From Chionoecetes opilio (Eukaryota; Arthropoda; Malacostraca; Decapoda; Majidae), in contig JACEEZ010021699.1 in NCBI GenBank assembly GCA_016584305.1, positions 75,841 to 139,840 on the forward strand: 64,000 bases of DNA, in the 5' to 3' direction. Below the pieces are notes generated by a model. That model searched no databases, was not told the origin of the DNA, and worked only from the letters and a program-made list of their open reading frames with translations. This document shows positions 63,316 to 64,000 of this stretch, piece after piece. A program made the translations under genes and the position numbers. Numbering within the stretch: position 1 is the stretch's first letter; each line of letters begins with the position of its first letter.

Positions 63316-63765
63316 TATTACGGCACTGGATATATATTATATGTACGTGTAAAATCTTTGTATATCCCAACAGCAGGATCTGTGTGTCTACCTGTATCAG
63401 CAACACCTTTTGATGAAAGCAACAAACCCAGGTGTGAGTTTGTGGCCAGCGTGTGACCAAGGATGCTGACGCTGACTGCACCGTGCGAGTCTGTCCACGC
63501 CCCGCAGGCCTGGGAAACCGGAACCTTGGAAGTTCCGGTCAAACTCCTTATATGCTGCCTACGGAGAGGCAGAACAAGAGGAGATGCGACCCCTAGCACT
63601 CCGATACAAGACTCCTCTAAGAGTTTGTGTGTACACACACACCTGTGTGTGTGTGTACCTTGTCACGTATATAATTGTTTTGGCCTGTCGATAAGACATT
63701 AGTTTCATTGGCCGTTTGTAAAGAACCCCGTGACATTATATTGTTCAACTTTGAAATAGTGTACA
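63316..63765 (+). repeat. Dispersed ~480-bp repeat, copy 2
   Basis: Direct copy of 34984-35470 with small deletions (shorter TG tracts, loss of gatcggagag-like sequence near 63567). It ends at an AT microsatellite, as copy 1 does. Confidence 0.75.
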
Positions 63766-63774
63766 TTATATTAA

Positions 63775-63834
63775 AATAATATATATATATATATATAATA
63801 TATATATATATATTATATATATAATATTTATATA

Positions 63835-63869
<35 letters not shown>

Positions 63870-63885
63870 ATATTTATAATATATT
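63775..63885. repeat. (AT)n microsatellite
   Basis: AT repeats with ATAAT breaks, abutting the transposon terminus at 63886. Confidence 0.95.
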
Positions 63886-64000
63886 AGGGTACGCCGTACA
63901 ACAACAAAAAAAATTCTCAAATTTGGCATGCCAATTACCTTTAATGTTTTTAAAATGAATTTTACTTCAAGACGAAATTTAAAATTTTATCATTTTTTCC
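63886..64000. mobile_element. TAGGGTACGCCGT transposon, right end in inverted orientation (runs off the window)
   Basis: AGGGTACGCCGTA follows the AT tract, then ttctcaa-tttggcatgccaatt, the reverse of the subterminal sequence at 10180-10221 and 11850-11900. The rest of the element lies beyond the window. The last ~80 bases again show homopolymer noise. Confidence 0.7.

Overview
The window looks like repeat-dense, gene-poor intergenic DNA from an arthropod. It is probably a decapod crustacean, with a penaeid shrimp as my best guess. The reasons are the very high density of long (AT)n, (TG)n/(AC)n and (CT)n microsatellites and the mix of Penelope-like elements, jockey-like and RTE-like LINEs, hAT elements and foldback/MITE elements. 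This is inference, because no host protein-coding gene, rRNA gene or intact tRNA gene could be supported. Every recognisable protein belongs to a transposable element and every one is broken.

Layout. 1-8850: homopolymer-rich sequence in which nothing can be recognised, probably poor consensus. 8851-9675: a GIY-YIG fragment of a Penelope-like element (PLE). 9676-12211: AT microsatellites enclosing a DNA transposon with TAGGGTACGCCGTA termini and a decayed transposase-like gene. 12256-13560: RNase H and C-terminal part of an I/R1-type LINE. 14386-15690: piece of a candidate LTR containing a three-armed palindromic insertion. 16076-23990: jockey-like LINE A, split by a 1984-bp solo LTR in ORF1 and by a 1.8-kb RTE-like LINE in the reverse-transcriptase domain. 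24036-29308: a 5.3-kb foldback element with ~170-bp inverted ends and five copies of a hairpin-bearing ~400-bp unit. 29442-34796: candidate LTR-flanked non-coding element containing a second RTE-like LINE. 35639-44475: a PLE whose right terminal repeat is split by full-length jockey-like LINE B, itself split by a TA-flanked MITE. 44609-46925: a CACTG-type DNA transposon with a much-decayed transposase. 47400-48112: minisatellites. 48975-51175: a second PLE with an inverted 5' tail. 51287-51726: a 185-bp-arm palindrome. 52965-62761: an autonomous-type hAT element carrying a MITE in its left terminus and a third RTE-like LINE, which is in turn split by a 4.4-kb insertion with a CR1/L2-like LINE. 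62770-63271: a hAT MITE in the same target site. 63886-64000: the end of another TAGGGTACGCCGTA element.

The genes do not work together as a host pathway. What can be read is an insertion history, because target-site duplications and uninterrupted sister copies show which element entered which. The most testable functional idea is a hammerhead-ribozyme-like core in the PLE terminal repeats. PLEs are a group already known to carry such ribozymes, so this is a candidate and not a new system. I found no convincing undescribed multi-gene system. Two stretches (1-8850 and about 57030-62580) carry a consensus-error signature and should be re-sequenced before their gene content is interpreted.
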